A stretch of DNA of 64,000 nucleotides from Verrucomicrobiaceae bacterium (GTDB lineage: Bacteria; Verrucomicrobiota; Verrucomicrobiia; Verrucomicrobiales; Verrucomicrobiaceae): NCBI GenBank assembly GCA_016795485.1, contig JAEUHM010000027.1:124001-188000 (forward strand), in the 5' to 3' direction. The position numbers were made by a program, and so were the translations under genes. How positions within the stretch are numbered: position 1 is the first letter of the stretch; each line of letters opens with the position of its first letter. The notes beneath the pieces are model-generated. The model had not been told where the DNA came from. It saw only the letters and a list, made by a program, of their open reading frames with translations, and ran no database searches. Shown here one piece after another: positions 53,401 to 61,548 of the stretch.

Positions 53401-53694
53401 GATGACGTGTGGCGGTGCCTCAAGAGACTGAAAACGCACTGTCAGCAAGCTGACGGTGTCTTTGTCCAGGCCATGACTGCCCTTTAGGAGGCGCTCAGCT
53501 CCGCCCCGGCGCTCCATCTCCATTTTCAGAGAGACGGCGAGAGAGGAGAGGTAAGAGTTTTGAGCGACTCTGCCTGTTAAGAGTGAACGCCACATAAACC
53601 CTGCCGATACCGCAGCCACGGCCAGCACCACCGCCAAAGTTCCTACGAAGAGGAACTTCAGGGCGAGTGGAACGTGGGCCTTGGGTAGCGACAC
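50497..53694 (-). CDS. hybrid sensor histidine kinase with pseudo-receiver and C-terminal receiver
   Basis: A 1065-residue membrane kinase. A first membrane span (about 10-34) and second (about 210-235) enclose a sensor region of about 170 residues. A HAMP-like and coiled-coil stretch leads to HisKA with NMSHEIRTPMNG (histidine 317), then the ATPase boxes VNLVGNAIKFTDQGE, VKDTGIGIP and GGTGLGLAISRKL. Residues about 558-680 form a receiver-like domain (VVLDLANADPD, then VTKPVRRLEL), and about 690-930 an unusual Pro/Gln/Met-rich linker. The C-terminal receiver (about 935-1060) has ILLVDDQPLNHK and FMDLQMPVKGG with aspartate 985. It lies between the pseudopilin-like gene and a response regulator gene. 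Confidence 0.9.
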   Translation of the reverse strand: MSLPKAHVPLALKFLFVGTLAVVLAVAAVSAGFMWRSLLTGRVAQNSYLSSLAVSLKMEMERRGGAERLLKGSHGLDKDTVSLLTVRFQSLEAPPHVIGLPVVFSIARPDPAVGGGVSISQSVPLSKHQEDQLPPEPDIAVLQVTPLRVFGGAATAYDAGLEGDEIRAFGPSTWASASAPLTGDDGRIAGAIMVRQPLLQVIHVSRVQDLLMPSIAAISGMAGCLLGFTCLGISIQRRVKSLREGFSALRTKRFTHRIPVHGLDDFTTLQEDVNSTLEQLHKHEENHQAVIREAEMSKMQAEAATAAKSDFLANMSHEIRTPMNGIIGTTSLLLECELNDEQEELVRMIRSSGQSLLHLINDILDFSKLESAKMEIESITVDTDQLFAETLDVFAYRAAEKGLELNYHIEPGVPRFFMGDFQRLKQILVNLVGNAIKFTDQGEILMLARQVWRKAPTGDVPYLHLSVKDTGIGIPKQKLASIFEAFTQADASTTRKYGGTGLGLAISRKLAALMEGEIKVTSEEGKGSDFHIEMPLRPSPEGDDVLASEHALSETLRSREVTLVIGHSTQFELLRGHCQSWGIQAHTLPREREVEPLQQAVWHSQTVVLDLANADPDRAQIVLDAAAQRSIPVVLLTPLTGGKAKESVKLPANGKHVRVTKPVRRLELLRALSGIATGALPERKAPMEEEPSFTTAPAHHSFAPSEPPSPFSAAPTPSAPEYPSTFALAAAAPVHSPFTAQAPGGPVDAPSSFFSPPAPQQAAEPSFASATQAPAPQQMPSYGPPPGYSQQPMQQMPPQQAYGQQQAWYPQQQPYYPQQQMQPYGAPQMMPPGHPMQMQPHPMAAFQQAVAPPGYASGPPAGGYPPPSPITYNSVPPSPAPQMHQQHQQAYGQPSPSPSPQPKPPSGPVPVGMAPVSSKKVAAAPDSFAAQHPASILLVDDQPLNHKIVTLFLQRLGYKKIDIANNGQEGVEMVNRGAYDIIFMDLQMPVKGGVEAAREIRGNFLLKQQPAIVAMTGHALSGVKESCMEAGMNEFLTKPVSLEDFRRVIPACLESANLQYVGTVT

Positions 53695-53715
53695 AGCAGA
53701 GAGGACTCAGTAAAG

Positions 53716-54180
53716 TTAGGCGTGGCACATGAGCACGCGGCGGACGACGGATACGAGCGACTCAGCGGTGTAAGGTTTGGGCAACATCCCAGCGAATCCG
53801 ATGTGCTGGCACATCTCCTCAGCTCCATCGCCGAAGAACCCGCTACAGGCGACTACTGGCAACTGTGGGTGTTTTTCATGCAGCGTATCAAAGGTCTCTA
53901 GCCCTGACATGCCGCCTGGCATTGTTAGGTCAAGGAGGACTAACTCTGGCAGTCTGGGTGACTGGATGCTGATCAGAGCTTCCTCACCGGAGCGCGCCAC
54001 GACAATGTTGAGGTCTAACGTGGACAAAATAGCGCGACCAAGAGTGAGAAGAGCTGGATCGTCATCAACGATCATGACGGTGGCACGACTGGCGGCGTCT
54101 TGAGAGCCGTAACCGCGAGGACTTTGACCCACAGGCGATGTAGGAGAGTGTGGGCTATAGTGTTCGGTAGCGGAGTACAT
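53716..54180 (-). CDS. single-domain response regulator (receiver only)
   Basis: A 154-residue protein. After a Ser/Pro-rich N-terminal 30 residues comes a complete receiver: VMIVDDDPALLTLG (acid pocket), LPELVLLDLTMPGGMSG (phosphoacceptor Asp) and GMLPKPYTAESLVS (conserved Lys). There is no output domain, as in CheY-like regulators. It is encoded next to the hybrid kinase and the PilB-like ATPase, with short gaps, so a kinase-regulator control of the pilus machine is likely. Confidence 0.9.
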   Translation of the reverse strand: MYSATEHYSPHSPTSPVGQSPRGYGSQDAASRATVMIVDDDPALLTLGRAILSTLDLNIVVARSGEEALISIQSPRLPELVLLDLTMPGGMSGLETFDTLHEKHPQLPVVACSGFFGDGAEEMCQHIGFAGMLPKPYTAESLVSVVRRVLMCHA

Positions 54181-54200
54181 GGCGGTTGGATGGGGTTGAG

Positions 54201-56363
54201 TTACAGGGCGGTGTAGGAGAGGCAGCGGATCTCATCGAGTGTGGTGTGTCCGCCCAAGACTTGAGTGAGGCCTTCTTGGTAAAGGGAGAGGAAGCCGTTC
54301 TTGAAGGCAACGGCCCGCATGGAGGAGAGGGGAGCGCCTTCTTCGATGAGATCGCGCAGTTCTGTGGAGACTTCACAGAGCTCCATGAGCGCCACGCGTC
54401 CGGTGTAGCCAGTGCCGTGGCATTCGTCACAGCCGACTTTGCGGTAGATGGGCTGATTGATGGGGCCGGTGAACAACCCTTGGCGACCAAGGATGTCGAT
54501 CAGCTCCTGATCTGGGGCCTCTGGACGTTTGCAATAGCCGCACAGACGGCGCACGAGGCGCTGAGCTTGCGATAGGGCAAGTGAGTCTGCCACGAGATAC
54601 TTTTCCACGCCCATAGAGAGTAGACGTGAGACTGCACGCAGGGAGTCGTTAGCGTGCAGGGTGGTAAGCACCAAGTGACCGGTGAGCGAGGCATTGATGG
54701 CAGCGGTGGCCGTTTCGGCATCACGAGACTCACCAATAAGGATGATGTCTGGGTCAGCACGAAGCAGGGCTCTCAATCCCGCAGAGAAGTCCAGCTTGTG
54801 AGCGTTGTTGGTCTGGGTCTGGTTGATGCCCTCGATCTCGTATTCGATGGGGTCCTCAATCGTCTGGATGTTAACGTCGTCGTTGTTCACGCTGTTGAGC
54901 AGCGCGTAGAGCGTGGTCGTTTTACCGGAACCAGTGGGGCCGGTCACGAGAACGAGACCTTGGTCGCGCTGCATGGTGCGGGACAGGATGTCCAACTGAC
55001 GCTGAGAAAGGTTGAAGTCAGAGAGCCGCCGCACGCCGTCCTGCTTGTCCAGAAAGCGCATGATGATTTTCTGGAACTCGCGGCGGGTGGGCACTGCTGC
55101 GACACGGACGTCTACGCGGCGTCTACCAACGGCCATGGCAAAGCGTCCGTCCTGCGCCTCTTGGCGAGATTGGCCCATGCCAGCGTAGTTTTTGATGAGA
55201 GCAACGAAGCGATTCAGCAGCGCCTCAGGTGCGGTTAGCAGAGTCTTGAGGTTACCATCAATCCGTGCGCGGAAGCGGGCGAGGTTGTAAAACTTCTCAA
55301 TGTGAAGGTCAGAAGCACGGCATCGGATAGCAGTAAACAGAGCCCACTTGACGAGATCCTCGGCCTCGTGGTTGGGATTGGCCGGATTGATGCCAGCCAT
55401 GTCCTCTGGCTGGATGTCCACGAGGTTGGCCTCGACCGCCAGGGTAAGATTGGAGGTCTCGACTTGGCCTGCCGCAGAGGATTGACCTAACGCAGCCGCA
55501 GCGCGGTTGATAGCATCCCGGATGGCTCCGATGTCGGCCATGACGGGAATGATTTTGACTGCGTCATTGCCAAGGGACAGCCACTCGTCTTCAAAGGTAT
55601 AGCAATCGCCGCTCTCGCTCAGGAGGTAGACGACATGCTTACCCACGTACACTGGGTAAACGCTGTGGCGCTCTAACAGGGTGAGGGGGAAAAAGTCCTG
55701 TCTGGGCGCTTCCTTGGCATTAAAGATGAGCGTCCGACCTGCGGAAAAGAGATGCTGGAGTGCGATGCCGAGGTTGCGCTGAACGCCATTGAAGTCGGGG
55801 ATATCCAGGGTGCCTTTTTTGTCTTTGGCAGTGTTGTAGAACTGCTGCAGCACGTTCTTCTCCGCAGTCTCGTAGGGGTAGTTTTCCAGCAGCCAATTGA
55901 ATGTTCCTTCAAGGCCCAGATCGGAGAACTTCGGCGTGCGGAGTTGCTCCATGGCGTTCTCGTTGGCGATCGGGTTTGACCCAAATCTGTTCACGAGTTC
56001 ACGACGAGTCTTCTGGTACTGCTCTGCGGAGATGAGCACGCGGACGACGAAAGCTTGCGGAATGCCCCAGAAATCCGAAGCGCGCGGTGTGTAGTGAGCC
56101 ATAACCACCAGTGGACCGATGGTGGAGATGGGAAGCCAGGGCTCTGACACCCTGGGTACTCGGCCAAGCAAGCGAACGGCCTGTTCAGCTTCCGGGGAGC
56201 AGTTTTCACGCGAGAGCTTGAGGGGAATGATGCCATTCTGAAGCGCAAGGCCCTCAAGCGACAACAGTTCCGTTTCCCTGGGTGGATTAGTTGGGGCACC
56301 CGAATGGGTTACATCACCAAAGGATTGTGGAGACGGCTGGGGCTCTGAAAGGACTCGTGTCAT
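54201..56363 (-). CDS. type IV pilus/type II secretion assembly ATPase (PilB/GspE family)
   Basis: A 720-residue ATPase. The start at 56363 (MTRVLSEPQPSPQ) is chosen because the preceding gene ends at 56393. An N-terminal GspE N-domain-like region precedes the motor, which has GPTGSGKTTTLYALL (Walker A), LRADPDIILIGESRDAET (Walker B and Asp box region), and GHLVLTTLHANDSLRA (His box). A zinc-binding CGYCKRPEA ... CDECHGTGYTGR tetracysteine near the end is typical of PilB/GspE. It powers assembly of the pseudopilus formed by the four prepilins encoded upstream. No PilC, PilT or secretin gene is in this window. Confidence 0.92.
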   Translation of the reverse strand: MTRVLSEPQPSPQSFGDVTHSGAPTNPPRETELLSLEGLALQNGIIPLKLSRENCSPEAEQAVRLLGRVPRVSEPWLPISTIGPLVVMAHYTPRASDFWGIPQAFVVRVLISAEQYQKTRRELVNRFGSNPIANENAMEQLRTPKFSDLGLEGTFNWLLENYPYETAEKNVLQQFYNTAKDKKGTLDIPDFNGVQRNLGIALQHLFSAGRTLIFNAKEAPRQDFFPLTLLERHSVYPVYVGKHVVYLLSESGDCYTFEDEWLSLGNDAVKIIPVMADIGAIRDAINRAAAALGQSSAAGQVETSNLTLAVEANLVDIQPEDMAGINPANPNHEAEDLVKWALFTAIRCRASDLHIEKFYNLARFRARIDGNLKTLLTAPEALLNRFVALIKNYAGMGQSRQEAQDGRFAMAVGRRRVDVRVAAVPTRREFQKIIMRFLDKQDGVRRLSDFNLSQRQLDILSRTMQRDQGLVLVTGPTGSGKTTTLYALLNSVNNDDVNIQTIEDPIEYEIEGINQTQTNNAHKLDFSAGLRALLRADPDIILIGESRDAETATAAINASLTGHLVLTTLHANDSLRAVSRLLSMGVEKYLVADSLALSQAQRLVRRLCGYCKRPEAPDQELIDILGRQGLFTGPINQPIYRKVGCDECHGTGYTGRVALMELCEVSTELRDLIEEGAPLSSMRAVAFKNGFLSLYQEGLTQVLGGHTTLDEIRCLSYTAL

Positions 56364-56392
56364 GTGTTGTGTGGGCGTTGTGGGGCGTGGGG

Positions 56393-56917
56393 CTATCTGC
56401 CACTCCACTTGTACCCAGGTGGGAAAACGTAGGGGGTTCCGATGTCGGAACCGTCAAAGACGACTTTGGCACCGCTTCCGACTTGGCCGGGAGAGATGAG
56501 TTTGAATAGGCCACCAGTCCACTCCATGCGGTAGTCCCGCGTGCTAGATGACATGGGAGGTCTGTACGTTGGATCGAGGAAGGGAGAACCGGGAGCTGGG
56601 TTTGTGGGAGCTCGGTATTGAAGTTGTTGGAGGACCTTAAGTTCATCCCAACTCGCACCGCGTGAGGGCGTGAGGCTTTCCAGATTGTCCCTCGTGTTCG
56701 CCATCTGGTGCTTGTAGACGGCGTCATTGACCATCTTGAGTTTGTCTTTTGCCAGTTGTTCGGTCGCAATCTGGTGAGTCCCGCCGATTTGGCTTACGAC
56801 GATGCTTGCCATGACTCCGATGGTGGTGATGGTCACCACCATCTCGGTAAGCGAGAACCCCGCCAGCACTGAGTGCCTTCGGGGTTTGCTGTTAGGAGTG
56901 GCCGCAAGGTTCAACAT
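56393..56917 (-). CDS. type IV pilin-like / pseudopilin protein
   Basis: A 174-residue prepilin. A leader of about 20 residues ends in the processing motif AGFSLTEMVVTI, where cleavage would be after the glycine, followed by a hydrophobic helix (VTITTIGVMASIVVSQIGG). The soluble part has no paired cysteine or GspG calcium motif. The stop codon lies 29 bp before the PilB-like start, so the two are cotranscribed. Confidence 0.85.
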   Translation of the reverse strand: MLNLAATPNSKPRRHSVLAGFSLTEMVVTITTIGVMASIVVSQIGGTHQIATEQLAKDKLKMVNDAVYKHQMANTRDNLESLTPSRGASWDELKVLQQLQYRAPTNPAPGSPFLDPTYRPPMSSSTRDYRMEWTGGLFKLISPGQVGSGAKVVFDGSDIGTPYVFPPGYKWSGR

Positions 56918-56940
56918 GAGAGCAGCAATGGAAAGTGGGG

Positions 56941-57342
56941 TCAGTAGTAGATCTGGGAGTTGGAAGGATTCCGCAAAATGACTTTGGTGAGGGGATCAAT
57001 GGAGGTGGGGAAGTCGATGTCGTAGCCTGAAGGCAGGTAAGTCGTGAGTGTCGCTTCGGCGAATGCCATGTAGTTCCTCAGCAGGGCATACTTGTCGTTG
57101 TCAGTGGACCGGGCAGCCCAGTCTACCGCTGCCTGATAGCGGCCACGATGCTGAAGCAAGCCACCCATGGCCATGTTAAGTGCTTCAGCTCGTGCTACAG
57201 CGAGGTTTCGCTCGGCATCGGCACGCATCTGGGTGACTTGTGGGATGGCGATGAATGAAATGATGCCAATAATGGCTACCGTTGCCAACAACTCGACCAT
57301 TGAGAAGCCTGAGCGGGTCCGTGATAGGTGCGTAAGTTTCAT
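56941..57342 (-). CDS. type IV pilin-like / pseudopilin protein
   Basis: A 133-residue prepilin started at 57342 (MKLTHLSRTRSGFSMVELLA), with motif SGFSMVELLATVAIIGIISF. The first ATG further upstream would overlap the next gene and is less likely. The C-terminal part has no cysteines. It sits between two other prepilin genes, with about 24 bp to the following start. Confidence 0.85.
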   Translation of the reverse strand: MKLTHLSRTRSGFSMVELLATVAIIGIISFIAIPQVTQMRADAERNLAVARAEALNMAMGGLLQHRGRYQAAVDWAARSTDNDKYALLRNYMAFAEATLTTYLPSGYDIDFPTSIDPLTKVILRNPSNSQIYY

Positions 57343-57371
57343 ATTGCTGTTGGGTTGGCGTTTGAGGTGCG

Positions 57372-57827
57372 TCACTCGGCCACCATCTCTACTTTTGGAG
57401 ATGAGGTTGCGCCCCAGGTGTCGAGTTTCAGATAGCTCTTGATGCGAGTCAGAGCGTCCGACTTGATGCGGCCCGTGTTCACGGAAGCATCATCAAAATG
57501 TTCAAAGGTGCCGTCATCTAGGTAAGCCTGTACTAAGTTGAGTCGGCCCTTGGAGTGGCCGCGGCTATTGTAATCAGCCCTAACGGTCTCCAAGCTCAAA
57601 AACTGGCCGTTCTCCCCTGGAGAGCGCAGTTGAGAAGCAATCCAAGCATCTACGGCGTTTTGAAGTGCCCGCTGTTGTTGCCGGGCAACCATTCGCGAGG
57701 AGTCGCTTTGGAGGTTACTGAAGGTGTTGACCACCATCCCGGCCAGAAGGCCAATGATGGCCAAAGTCAGGACAAGCTCAGGCAAGGTAAAACCGAGTCT
57801 GCGAGTGCTGTTGGATCGCTGATTCAT
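57372..57827 (-). CDS. type IV pilin-like / pseudopilin protein
   Basis: A 151-residue prepilin from the ATG at 57827 (MNQRSNSTRRLGFTLPELVL). The motif LGFTLPELVLTLAIIGLLAG differs from the usual by proline before the conserved glutamate. Upstream codons of the open frame run across a hairpin and are not used. The soluble domain lacks cysteines. It is separated from the first prepilin gene by an unusual hairpin at 57863-57890. Confidence 0.82.
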   Translation of the reverse strand: MNQRSNSTRRLGFTLPELVLTLAIIGLLAGMVVNTFSNLQSDSSRMVARQQQRALQNAVDAWIASQLRSPGENGQFLSLETVRADYNSRGHSKGRLNLVQAYLDDGTFEHFDDASVNTGRIKSDALTRIKSYLKLDTWGATSSPKVEMVAE

Positions 57828-57862
57828 GGTGGTCAGGTCAAGGCGCGGGCTTTTTGCAAGTT

Positions 57863-57890
57863 CTCCGCCGGGGACGAATCCCCGGCGGAG
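57863..57890. promoter_or_regulatory. strong 12-bp hairpin with UUCG-type loop between pilin genes
   Basis: CTCCGCCGGGGA and TCCCCGGCGGAG form a perfect 12-bp stem; on the minus strand the loop is TTCG, a very stable RNA tetraloop. There is no T-tract directly after it on the minus strand, so it is better explained as an mRNA stabiliser, processing site or attenuator than as a full terminator. It lies just after the first prepilin gene (58411-57968). Confidence 0.75.
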
Positions 57891-57967
57891 AGGGTAGATC
57901 CTTTCTGGCATCCGCAGTTAGACTGCGTGAGTCAGGTCAGACTTTAGAGGCTATCGCCTCAGTCAGA

Positions 57968-58411
57968 TTAAGGAGCGGTGTTGCTTGCCACTGCTGCGGC
58001 ATTGTACTCCATGATCTGCTGAGCGTTGTCCCAGGTCAGGTAGGCCTCAAGATCGGTGCGCTCGTTGGTGCCGGTGGTAGGCACGGAAGGAACGACGAAG
58101 CGCTTGCCAGTGAAAGGACCGTCTTCGATCTCGATGCCAGCTGAGATAGCGTCGATCACTGCAGCCTTAGTTGCAGGAAGCGTATCTGTGGCGTTGTCAG
58201 CCCAACCAGCGTTAACAGCTGAGTTGATCGTGGATGCCAAGCTCTGAGCGTTGCGCTGAGCGGTGGCTTCCTGAGCGGAGCTGTTGATGTTACCGATGTT
58301 TGGGATGGCGATCGCTGCGATCACGCCGATAACGGCGATCACGACGAGCATTTCAATAAGGCTGAAGCCTTGCTTACCGAGTTTGCGGATGTTGAGCTTA
58401 ACGTTTTTCAT
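57968..58411 (-). CDS. major type IV pilin / pseudopilin
   Basis: A 147-residue protein with processing motif QGFSLIEMLVVIAVIGVIAA, giving a mature product of about 132 residues. The soluble region has no cysteine pair and ends DNAQQIMEYNAAAVASNTAP. A strong promoter just upstream and a stable hairpin just downstream suggest it is the most highly expressed of the four pilins and the major subunit. The other three prepilins, the PilB ATPase and the regulators follow on the same strand. Confidence 0.9.
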   Translation of the reverse strand: MKNVKLNIRKLGKQGFSLIEMLVVIAVIGVIAAIAIPNIGNINSSAQEATAQRNAQSLASTINSAVNAGWADNATDTLPATKAAVIDAISAGIEIEDGPFTGKRFVVPSVPTTGTNERTDLEAYLTWDNAQQIMEYNAAAVASNTAP

Positions 58412-58863
58412 TGTTGTATTGGGCTTATAGGTTGTTGTCTTGTTGTCCTCCAGGCAGCGAGCAAAGCCCGTTGCGTTGAAGTATGAAAATTATAGTAAAC
58501 CCAACAAAAAGAGTCAAAGCATTTTTATAATTTTTATCAAAAATATATTCTCTTGGAATGCTCTTGCGCTTTCGGCGGCTCTGTAGCCCTTTTAAAATGG
58601 GCAATCCAGGCACTTTGCGTTTCAAACAGCTAGGCGGTCAGCGGATGAGTCTTCCTGTATGATAAGTATAGAAAAAGATTGCTCCTGGAGGCTTCCAGGT
58701 CTCCCGTTTGCTATTTTCTGCCAATAAATCGCGAGCACCAAAGGTGTTTGCGGGCTGGTTGACTCAGTTCCTCATCGATTCCTCTAGCCAAAACGATTGG
58801 TCCGCTTGGTGATTCAAGCGTTCTACACCGATGAGCGACTATGGCGTCTAGCGCCCTTGGTGC
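58412..58863. other. intergenic region upstream of the pilin operon
   Basis: The 452-bp gap between the minus-strand pilin and ceramidase-like genes holds the promoter described above, an AT-rich run (58519-58550) just upstream of it that could act as an UP element, and a small palindrome CCTGGAGGCTTCCAGG (58684-58699) followed on the minus strand by AGCAATCTTTTT, perhaps a weak terminator of the ceramidase-like gene. No coding region was recognised. Confidence 0.55.
58490..58518 (-). promoter_or_regulatory. near-consensus sigma70 promoter of the pilin operon
   Basis: On the minus strand, TTGACT (58513-58518) and TATAAT (58490-58495) are separated by 17 bases, so the -10 is perfect and the -35 differs from TTGACA in one base. 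The transcript would start around 58483 and have a leader of roughly 70 bases before the ATG at 58411. Confidence 0.85.
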
Positions 58864-60198
58864 TTACTTTAAGCTTTGATGGAGTTTGTGTACGGTATCC
58901 ACGATACGCTCTTCCACGTCCTCTGCCCAGCCTGCCGCAGCTTCATATCCGCCCTCTTTTTGAATGCGGAGGCTAGGAATGTAGCCCGTGTAGTCATTGG
59001 AGTAGCCTGCGACCCAGATACCTGCTTCTCCTGCCAGTTCCTTTTTGAATCGCAGTGAGTAGTCCACCACCACTTCGCTTCCCAGTGTCACGAAAGTCAG
59101 ATCAGGACCGAGTTTGATGACCTGGACTGGGTAAGCGTGTTCTGGCCGACCGGCTTTGGCGTAGCTGAGGGTGATTTCTTCATAAGCCGCACGGATGGGG
59201 CCCCGAATGGCGATGGGGTTGACGGTCAATGCCATCTCCACGGCATTGGCTAGGCTTCTGCCATGATGCATCGAAAGCTCAAGGTCAGTCACGCCTGGCA
59301 CGACGTCACTCCGCCTGGGGTATGGGTTCTGGTCACCTCCACAACCCATGAGAAACAGGGCAGTGAAGTCTTTGCGATGTTCCTGGAGGTATTCTTGAGC
59401 AAAGCCCGCATAGTCGCCGCACCAATTATAAAAGCCCAATGAGGTGTTGTGGCAGGCATAGCCGAACATCACGGCTCGAAGTGCTCCGTCAGGTGTCTCC
59501 ACCCGCAAGGCAGGCACTTCATGGTCTACCGGACCGTTAGGATTTGGAACCTTATTGGCGTTTGGATGATCCGGCGGCAGCGTGTAGTCCTTTCTGCGGT
59601 TCATGGCGAAACCGCAACGGGCTTTGTTCCAAGTCAGACGAGCGGGTTTAAGGTCCGTGAGGGCGCTGCCAATCAGTGAGATTAAGTCAGATTGGAGCTT
59701 CTGTGTGTAGTCCCAGGCATCCTTGGCTCGCGGATTGTTTTCTTCCTCGGCAGTGAGCGGTGCAGAACGCAAGCTTGGCCCGCTGTGAGTGTGGGAGGCG
59801 TTCAGCACCAGTCGCTCTGGCTTGAGGCCGTAATCCTGCTGTGCTCGACGGGCGATCTCATGACGCAAGGCCTGAGGCACGCCAATCAGATCCAATGTGA
59901 CGAACACCAGTTTGCCTCCTGTAGAGTCTTCCAGCGCTAGTGCCTTTGCAAAAAGCTCCTGCACTTTGCCTTCAGCTGGCTTCTTCCGGGCGGCATAGCC
60001 AGCCATCCAGAGCAACTTCTGGGGAGTCACTTGCAGGGTCGCTGTTCCGGCCTTCCACTCTGCGGGTACCTGAGGAGCGACTGACTTTACCGGCCCAGGA
60101 GGTGCCAGCGGGGTTGCTCCAGGAGGCGCTGCGTTTGTAAAGCTGATGACGGAGAGTGCGGCAGCGAGAAAGCGGGACAATTGCTTGAGCATGAACAT
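58864..60198 (-). CDS. neutral/alkaline non-lysosomal ceramidase N-domain protein
   Basis: A 444-residue exported protein with a signal peptide (residues about 1-23). The ceramidase N-domain pattern is visible: WKAGTATLQVTPQKLLWMAG, VFVTLDLIGVPQALRHEI, LVLNASHTHSGPSLRS (zinc and substrate-binding HTHSGP) and FGYACHNTSLGFYNW, followed by FLMGCGGDQNPYPR. The family includes neutral ceramidases, but many bacterial members act on other amides; ceramide cleavage is not certain here. It is a single gene divergent from pelD, with about 70 bp between starts. Confidence 0.85.
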   Translation of the reverse strand: MFMLKQLSRFLAAALSVISFTNAAPPGATPLAPPGPVKSVAPQVPAEWKAGTATLQVTPQKLLWMAGYAARKKPAEGKVQELFAKALALEDSTGGKLVFVTLDLIGVPQALRHEIARRAQQDYGLKPERLVLNASHTHSGPSLRSAPLTAEEENNPRAKDAWDYTQKLQSDLISLIGSALTDLKPARLTWNKARCGFAMNRRKDYTLPPDHPNANKVPNPNGPVDHEVPALRVETPDGALRAVMFGYACHNTSLGFYNWCGDYAGFAQEYLQEHRKDFTALFLMGCGGDQNPYPRRSDVVPGVTDLELSMHHGRSLANAVEMALTVNPIAIRGPIRAAYEEITLSYAKAGRPEHAYPVQVIKLGPDLTFVTLGSEVVVDYSLRFKKELAGEAGIWVAGYSNDYTGYIPSLRIQKEGGYEAAAGWAEDVEERIVDTVHKLHQSLK

Positions 60199-60269
60199 GC
60201 TACGGGCCGAAAGTCATATCCTTTGCTTTTGGTGATTATTGTATTTTATTGTTTTTCCTCTATCCCTTC

Positions 60270-61541
60270 ATGACGAAAGCTTCTTCGACCACTCTTGCCT
60301 GCTCCCGCGACATCGTGGTCATTGGTCTCGTCCTCGGCTTGGTAAACATGGGGCTCTCACGGGGTGACTTTGGGTGGCTGGGGCTTAATCCCACGCCCTG
60401 GTTGCTGCTGCCGATCCTGATTGGGGGGCGGTACGGTCTGACTCAGGGGCTGGTGAGTGGCGTTTTTACCGCAGGACTGATTGTCGTCACCCGCGGGCTG
60501 TGGATTGAGCATCGGTCGCCCAAAATCATTGCTGGGGACCACCTCTATGAGATGGGCTCTCTACTATTATTAGGCTTTCTCGCCGGACAGTGGCGGCAGA
60601 TGCAGAGCAATCGGCACGAGGAACTCAAAGCTGAGAATGAAGTCCTGGGCGAGTCCCTCCTGCGTGTTCAGGCCGAGGTTGCTCTTGTGAGGGAGAGCCG
60701 CCAGGAAGCAGAGCGCCAACTTGCTTTGCACAACGTCGTCCTGACCAATCTCGACGACGACCTGCATCAGCTACTGACCTCCCCAGCGGGTGGTTTCCTC
60801 CCTGGACTGCTAGATTTGGTCCATCGCCATGGTGGAGTTACCTCTATGGCTGTTTATCAGGTGGAGGGCGACGAGTTGAAGCGCTTGGCAGGACTGCATC
60901 TGACGCCGCCGCTTGCGGAGAAGTTGGACTTGCGCCAGACCCCACTTGCTGCCCGCGCACTCGATGAGCGGGCCATCTCCGTTGTGCGCGATGCGATGAC
61001 CGCAAGTGCAGAGCAGCCATTCCTGGCGGCTTTGCCTTGGTCAGACGGCAAGGCAAGCGGCGTTCTGCTGATCCAGGACATGCCGTTGGATTCCTTAAGT
61101 TGGGAAAACCTCGCCAGGGTAGAGTTGATTGTGCACTGGGCGTTCGCACTCGCTCGGTGGGGGCGCAAGCTTGCTTCAGACAAGGGAAAACAGAGCCTTG
61201 TGCCCGTGGCTGACTTCATGTTGCTGGTGGGACAGGCACTTCAAGTGGAGCAGACTCATCGCGTGCCGTCAGTTGTCGTCCGTGCCGATCTACTGGACAA
61301 AGCCCAGGTCGCAGCGGCTGAACTCCCGCCAAGTCTACTACGTCTCCTTCCGAAGTCGGCAGTCGCTTGTCATGTGGACGCCAGTCTGATGGTGTTCCTG
61401 CCATTTGGAGGACAGGCAGAAGGCGATGCACTGGTGCGGACGCTGAAGGATGCCGATGTCAAGGTGCGCTGCTGTCATTATCTCACGGCGGGCACAACGG
61501 ATGTGCGGACTTTTTGGGGACGTGTCATGGAGGCAGCGTGA
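60270..61541 (+). CDS. pelD: PelD-like inner-membrane receptor of Pel exopolysaccharide synthesis
   Basis: A 423-residue protein. The N-terminal 110 residues carry about four membrane spans (DIVVIGLVLGLVN, PTPWLLLPILIGG, GVFTAGLIVV, MGSLLLLGFLAG), as in P. aeruginosa PelD. A coiled-coil (about 115-160) leads to a GAF-like domain (about 165-300) and a degenerate GGDEF-like domain (about 310-423, SLMVFLPFGGQAEGD). In PelD the c-di-GMP-binding RxxD motif precedes the degenerate GGDEF; here the place reads RLLP and no clear RxxD is seen. The order pelD-E-F-G identifies the gene more securely than any single motif. Confidence 0.75.
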   Translation: MTKASSTTLACSRDIVVIGLVLGLVNMGLSRGDFGWLGLNPTPWLLLPILIGGRYGLTQGLVSGVFTAGLIVVTRGLWIEHRSPKIIAGDHLYEMGSLLLLGFLAGQWRQMQSNRHEELKAENEVLGESLLRVQAEVALVRESRQEAERQLALHNVVLTNLDDDLHQLLTSPAGGFLPGLLDLVHRHGGVTSMAVYQVEGDELKRLAGLHLTPPLAEKLDLRQTPLAARALDERAISVVRDAMTASAEQPFLAALPWSDGKASGVLLIQDMPLDSLSWENLARVELIVHWAFALARWGRKLASDKGKQSLVPVADFMLLVGQALQVEQTHRVPSVVVRADLLDKAQVAAAELPPSLLRLLPKSAVACHVDASLMVFLPFGGQAEGDALVRTLKDADVKVRCCHYLTAGTTDVRTFWGRVMEAA

Positions 61542-61548
61542 TTTGACG

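Noticed and set aside
54654-55238. A 194-residue plus-strand frame opposite the PilB-like ATPase
   Set aside because: Antisense to Walker A and B coding sequence of the ATPase; no independent evidence.
58684-58699. A full terminator for the ceramidase-like gene
   Set aside because: The stem has only six pairs and the T-tract is seven bases away; kept only as a weak possibility in the intergenic note.
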